NCBI GenBank assembly: GCA_004292855.1
Contig: RDXN01000037.1
Coordinates: 60,957 to 124,956, forward strand
Direction: 5' to 3'
Length of the DNA stretch: 64,000 nucleotides
From: Cytophagales bacterium
GTDB taxonomy: Bacteria; Bacteroidota; Bacteroidia; Cytophagales; Spirosomataceae
Shown: one piece after another, positions 60,997-64,000 of the stretch
Layout: every line of letters begins with the position of its first letter
How positions within the stretch are numbered: position 1 is the stretch's first letter
Translations under genes and position numbers: made by a program
The notes under the pieces: model-generated
Databases searched by the model: none
The model's input: only the letters and a program-made list of their open reading frames with translations
Told to the model about the DNA's origin: nothing

Positions 60997-62337
60997 TCAG
61001 AACAACCCTGCGTTCAGCGCATTGAGCGCTTCGGCTTTGTGTTTGCCGTGCATGAGCAGCGAGATGTTGTTTTCGGTGCCCCCGTACGAGATCATCCGAA
61101 TTGGGATGCCTTCGAGCGATTTCAACACCTGCGAGGCAATACCCGGATGGTCGGCGGAGAAGTTACCTACAATACAGACAATGGTCTGATCGTAGTCGGG
61201 TTCTTCCAACTGGCAAAACTGGCCGAGTTCGGCCTGGATAGCGGCCAAATTATCGGTGTTGTCGATGGTTACCGAAACCGACACCTCCGAAGTCGCCAGC
61301 ATGTCGACCGGGGTTTTATACCGCTCGAAGATCTCGAAAATCCGGCGCAGAAAACCGTAAGCATTCAGCATCCGGGTCGAATGAATGTACAGGGCCGTGA
61401 TATTGTCTTTGGCCGCTACCGCCTTGAACACCACCGATGACTCACTGGGCAACGACTCGGCTTTCTTGTCCGAAATCAGCGTGCCGGGAGCCTCAGGGTC
61501 CATTGTGTTTTTCAGGCGCACCGGAACGCCCCGCATTTTGGCGGGTGTAATGGTCGACGGGTGCAGAATCTTCGCCCCGAAATAGGCCAACTCGGCGGCT
61601 TCATCGAAGGTTAGCTCGCGGATCGGGAACGTGCCTTTCACAATGCGCGGGTCGTTGTTGTGCATCCCGTCGATGTCGGTCCAGATCTGGATCTCGTCGG
61701 CGCGGATGGCCCCACCAATCAGAGAGGCCGTGTAATCGGAGCCGCCCCGCTTCAAATTGTCGACCTCGCCCCGTGGGTTACGGCAGATAAAACCCTGTGT
61801 AACAATCAACTGCTTGTCGGCGTGAGGCTTAAGAATATCGCGCAATTTTTGCTCGATCACGTCCAGTTCAGGTTCGCCATCAGCGTCGATACGCATGAAT
61901 TCCAGAGCGGGCAGCAACACCGCTTTTTCGCCTTGCTCGTTCAAATAAGCCGCGAACATCTGCGTGCTCAGCAACTCACCCTCGGCCACCAGTTCCTTTT
62001 CCTGCTTGAGCGTGAAGGGCCGAATGCGAACGAGCGAGCGGATAAATGAAAACTCGTTCTCGATAATTTGCTGACCAGCAGCCAACCCCTCGCTTGTTTT
62101 GTATAGCTCACGCACAAACGAGTCGTAATGCGCTTTGAGGTGTTCGACCTTCTCGGCGGCTTCGTCCTCCTGTCCGGCCTTAAGCGACTCCCCAATGGAC
62201 AACAGCGCGTTGGTCGTCCCCGACAGGGCCGACAGCACAATGATTTTGCGGCCCGCATCAGCCGTTACAAGACTCCGAATCGAGTGCATCCGCTCGGGTT
62301 TGCCCACCGAGGTTCCGCCAAATTTCCAGACGTGCAT
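60997..62337 (-). CDS. lysC: Aspartate kinase
   Basis: First enzyme of the lysine/threonine/methionine/diaminopimelate pathway (needed for the meso-DAP used by MurE in this window). The 446-residue monofunctional enzyme starts with KFGGTSVGKPERM and has the GGSDYTASLIGGAIRADEIQ block with TDIDGMHNNDPRI (about 220-245). Two C-terminal ACT domains (about 305-445) give feedback control. ribH follows 71 bases upstream of the coding start in the same orientation; a GAATGAGT repeat separates them. Confidence 0.95.
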   Translation of the reverse strand: MHVWKFGGTSVGKPERMHSIRSLVTADAGRKIIVLSALSGTTNALLSIGESLKAGQEDEAAEKVEHLKAHYDSFVRELYKTSEGLAAGQQIIENEFSFIRSLVRIRPFTLKQEKELVAEGELLSTQMFAAYLNEQGEKAVLLPALEFMRIDADGEPELDVIEQKLRDILKPHADKQLIVTQGFICRNPRGEVDNLKRGGSDYTASLIGGAIRADEIQIWTDIDGMHNNDPRIVKGTFPIRELTFDEAAELAYFGAKILHPSTITPAKMRGVPVRLKNTMDPEAPGTLISDKKAESLPSESSVVFKAVAAKDNITALYIHSTRMLNAYGFLRRIFEIFERYKTPVDMLATSEVSVSVTIDNTDNLAAIQAELGQFCQLEEPDYDQTIVCIVGNFSADHPGIASQVLKSLEGIPIRMISYGGTENNISLLMHGKHKAEALNALNAGLF

Positions 62338-62342
62338 GATTT

Positions 62343-62431
62343 ATTGAGTGAATGAGTGAATGAGCGAATGAGTGAAGTGCAGGAAGGCAAGGTTGCCAGC
62401 GGACTCTTTCACTCTTTCGCACTTTCACTCT
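62343..62431. repeat. GAATGAGT repeat forming an inverted repeat with the 3' end of ribH
   Basis: The left side is TGAGTGAATGAGTGAATGAG and further near-tandem units (62350-62375); the right side, reverse-oriented (ACTCTTTCACTCTTTCGCAC and on), overlaps the last codons and stop of ribH. Confidence 0.65.
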
Positions 62432-62906
62432 TTAGTTTGAGCATCTTGATGGCTGTGATCGCGGCTTCGTCGCCTTTGTTACCGTGGATGCCACCCGCCC
62501 GTTCGAGTGCCTGTTGTTGCGTGTTGGGCGTCAGGACACCGAAAATGATTGGCTTGTTCGTCTTCAGGCTCGCGTTGGTCAGGCCTTGAGCCACGGCGTG
62601 GTTGATATAATCGTTGTGCTTTGTTTCGCCCTGAATTACGCAACCAATGGCAATTACGGCGTCGATATCATCACGTTGGGCGAACCAATAGGCGGCTGTG
62701 GTGAGTTCGTAGCTGCCCGGTACGTTGCCCCGCACAATGTTCTCAGCCACGGCTCCGTGGTTCAGCAATGTTTGGTACGCTCCATTGAAGAGGGCCTCGG
62801 TAACCTCCTCGTTCCATTCGGCCACCACAATGGCGAAACGGTTCTGACTAATATCGGGTAGGTTTTCGGTTGAGAAAACGCTCAGGTTTTTTGCGGCAGA
62901 AGACAT
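62409..62906 (-). CDS. ribH: 6,7-dimethyl-8-ribityllumazine synthase
   Basis: Penultimate step of riboflavin synthesis, assembling as an icosahedral or pentameric shell. The 165 residues carry WNEEVTEALFNGAYQTL, VPGSYELTTAAYWFAQ, the catalytic-site region CVIQGETKHNDYI with His, and TPNTQQQALERAGG. The last residues (KSESAKE) and TGA are encoded by a repeat arm of GAGTGAAAGTGCGAAAGAG type, so the native C-terminus has probably been replaced. No other rib genes are adjacent. Confidence 0.95.
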   Translation of the reverse strand: MSSAAKNLSVFSTENLPDISQNRFAIVVAEWNEEVTEALFNGAYQTLLNHGAVAENIVRGNVPGSYELTTAAYWFAQRDDIDAVIAIGCVIQGETKHNDYINHAVAQGLTNASLKTNKPIIFGVLTPNTQQQALERAGGIHGNKGDEAAITAIKMLKLKSESAKE

Positions 62907-62912
62907 CTGAAC

Positions 62913-63053
62913 TGTGATTACACTGATTAATCTGATTAACTATGATGTAAACCACTGATTATCCTGATTTATGTAGCTGCGCTAATAGTTTTACCGCGCA
63001 GTTTGATTCCTTACAGAATTCATTTTAAATCACATGAATCAGTGTAATCGGCG
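62913..63053. repeat. Imperfect inverted repeat of CTGATT words
   Basis: GATTACACTGATTAATCTGA (62916 on) on the left and ATGAATCAGTGTAATCGGCG (63034 on) on the right are reverse complements at about 19 of 22 positions; extra CTGATT words lie between. It occupies the gap 62907-63124 with the terminator. Confidence 0.6.
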
Positions 63054-63062
63054 GTCAATAAA

Positions 63063-63096
63063 AAAGGGACGAAACCGATTCCGGCTTCGTCCCTTT
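63063..63096 (-). terminator. Terminator of the TPR protein gene
   Basis: AAAGGGACGAA (63063-63073) pairs with TTCGTCCCTTT (63086-63096), extended by CCG/CGG after one mismatch. On the minus strand the hairpin is followed by a T-rich stretch, 28 bases after the stop codon at 63125. Confidence 0.8.
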
Positions 63097-63124
63097 GTAG
63101 TGTGTTTTATCTATTCACCTACGG

Positions 63125-63820
63125 TTACGACTCACCGGCCACAGCTTCGAGCATGGATTTGTACTTTTTGGAATTAACGGCCTCTGCCGACTCCGGGTAC
63201 TTCTCGATGATCGAGTTGTAGGTCTCGATGGCTTTGTCGTTCTGCTTAGCCTGCTCTTGAGCAACGGCAAGCTTCATCAGGTAACCAGGCGAGAAAAACT
63301 TATTTGGCTTATAGTCAGCAGCCTTCTGGTAATAGCTGGCGGCTTCGTCGAAGCTCTTTTTCTCCATATAAGCGTCGCCGATGAGGGCGTATGCCCGTGC
63401 CTGCACCAACAGGTCCGACGAACTGAAGTCTTCCAGTTGCTCAATGGCCTCATCGTTTTTGCCTTGCTTCAGTAGGGCGATGCCCGCGTAGAAGTGTGCC
63501 AGATTACCGGCATGGGTTGACCCGTAATTGTCGGCAATGGCCAACAAGCCGGGGTTAGCCCCCTGACCGTTCAGGGCCTGCTTTGTTGAGTCGGCTTCCA
63601 GCTTGTAAACAGCCGGAAACAGTTCGTTTTGGGCCGTGCTGTTCTGCTCACTCTGGTAATAGCGGTATCCGAAGAAACCAGCCACCAATAGAACGACCCC
63701 GCCAACTGCGCCGAGGACGATGTTACGGTTCTTTTCAAAGAAATCTTCGGCCTTCTCCAACTGTCCTGCCAATGCGTCAGGATCTTCCAGAAACTCCATT
63801 GCCGTGTTCTTTTTGCTCAT
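63125..63820 (-). CDS. Membrane-anchored tetratricopeptide protein, YfgM-like
   Basis: A 231-residue protein with a hydrophilic N-terminus, one membrane helix (about 34-52, IVLGAVGGVVLLVAGFFGYR) and TPR motifs to the end (for example NDEAIEQLEDFSSSD and KSFDEAASYYQKAADYKP). The layout resembles YfgM-like proteins that help proteins at the membrane, but specific function is unknown. A minus-strand TAATTTTG box at 63840-63847 predicts a 15-base leader. Nothing further is seen in 63848-64000. Confidence 0.85.
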   Translation of the reverse strand: MSKKNTAMEFLEDPDALAGQLEKAEDFFEKNRNIVLGAVGGVVLLVAGFFGYRYYQSEQNSTAQNELFPAVYKLEADSTKQALNGQGANPGLLAIADNYGSTHAGNLAHFYAGIALLKQGKNDEAIEQLEDFSSSDLLVQARAYALIGDAYMEKKSFDEAASYYQKAADYKPNKFFSPGYLMKLAVAQEQAKQNDKAIETYNSIIEKYPESAEAVNSKKYKSMLEAVAGES

Positions 63821-63839
63821 GGTTTTGCAATTTGAGTCG

Positions 63840-63847
63840 CAAAATTA
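63840..63847 (-). promoter_or_regulatory. Probable promoter box of the TPR protein gene
   Basis: Minus-strand TAATTTTG matches TAnnTTTG, 19 bases before the ATG at 63820. No clear -33 box. Confidence 0.4.
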
Positions 63848-64000
63848 GGAAGATTTAGGCATGTGAAAAAGCCTGACCTTAAATCTTTTGTATTAGAAGT
63901 ACCTTAGAGGTTGTTTAGGATTGCGTTTCACGAATTTTTCTGGACATCAGCCGGATCATTGTCCAGTAGATAATAGACTCAGCATGAGACTCTTTAGTCT

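Noticed and set aside
1..64000. Every other TAnnTTTG match as a promoter
   Set aside because: About 30 matches are expected by chance over both strands; I listed only those with good placement before a gene.
1..64000. tRNA, rRNA or mobile-element genes
   Set aside because: I looked for cloverleaf-like gaps, transposase or integrase motifs and saw none.

Overview
The window looks like chromosomal DNA of a Bacteroidota bacterium of the Cytophagales type (Spirosoma/Fibrella/Rudanella-like; this placement is inference). The signs are a T9SS type-B sorting domain with gliding-type Ig repeats, TonB-dependent and SusC-era outer membrane proteins, LytTR/LytS signalling, DUF4932, DUF4301 and DUF2306 proteins, near absence of Shine-Dalgarno sites, and promoter-like TAnnTTTG boxes. 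I see no phage, insertion sequence, CRISPR array, tRNA or rRNA. Coding density is high and every gene looks intact except the first, which is cut by the window edge.

Layout. 1-2.5 kb: phosphate transporter (partial) and porin. 2.5-5 kb (-): ExbB/ExbD and an alkane monooxygenase. 5-13.3 kb: aldo/keto reductase, ThuA-like protein, Tat-exported carboxylesterase, fatty acid desaturase, dienelactone hydrolase, a Tyr/Arg-rich lipoprotein and a FUSC-type membrane protein. 13.7-16.9 kb: orphan LytTR protein, TPR histidine kinase, LytTR response regulator. 17-23.4 kb: pdhA, recF, murE, mraY. 23.5-29.5 kb: outer membrane receptor, secreted protein, DUF4932 lipoprotein, LytS-type kinase and LytTR regulator in one run. 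29.6-37.7 kb: coiled-coil protein, Fpg, DUF4301, Rrf2, an FMO/SGNH pair, an SDR and a PIN toxin-antitoxin pair. 37.7-44.8 kb: SDR and, divergently, a cobalamin riboswitch with btuB, a BtuG-like propeller lipoprotein and a 980-residue T9SS Ig-repeat protein. 44.9-46 kb: PadR regulator and partner. 46.2-52 kb: glycosyltransferase, pobA, haloalkane dehalogenase and PLP decarboxylase, divergent from a LysR regulator. 52-58.8 kb: meaB, two acidic disordered proteins, a Crp/Fnr-like regulator, DUF2306, a MORN-like protein, fcl, a NeuD-like acetyltransferase. 58.8-63.8 kb (-): serS preceded by an MNT-HEPN pair, aspartate kinase, ribH and a TPR membrane protein.

Two themes cut across the genes. First, many gaps hold a different family of long inverted repeat, and in at least five genes a repeat arm supplies the last codons or the stop codon. 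Second, four genes (murE, mraY, the PadR gene and a glycosyltransferase) have a TAnnTTTG box exactly four bases before the ATG, which predicts leaderless transcripts; the murE stop codon is itself part of the mraY box. The strongest functional lead is the riboswitch-controlled B12 capture locus with a T9SS surface protein appended; the next are the MNT-HEPN-serS arrangement and a palindrome shared by a Crp-like regulator and its neighbour.
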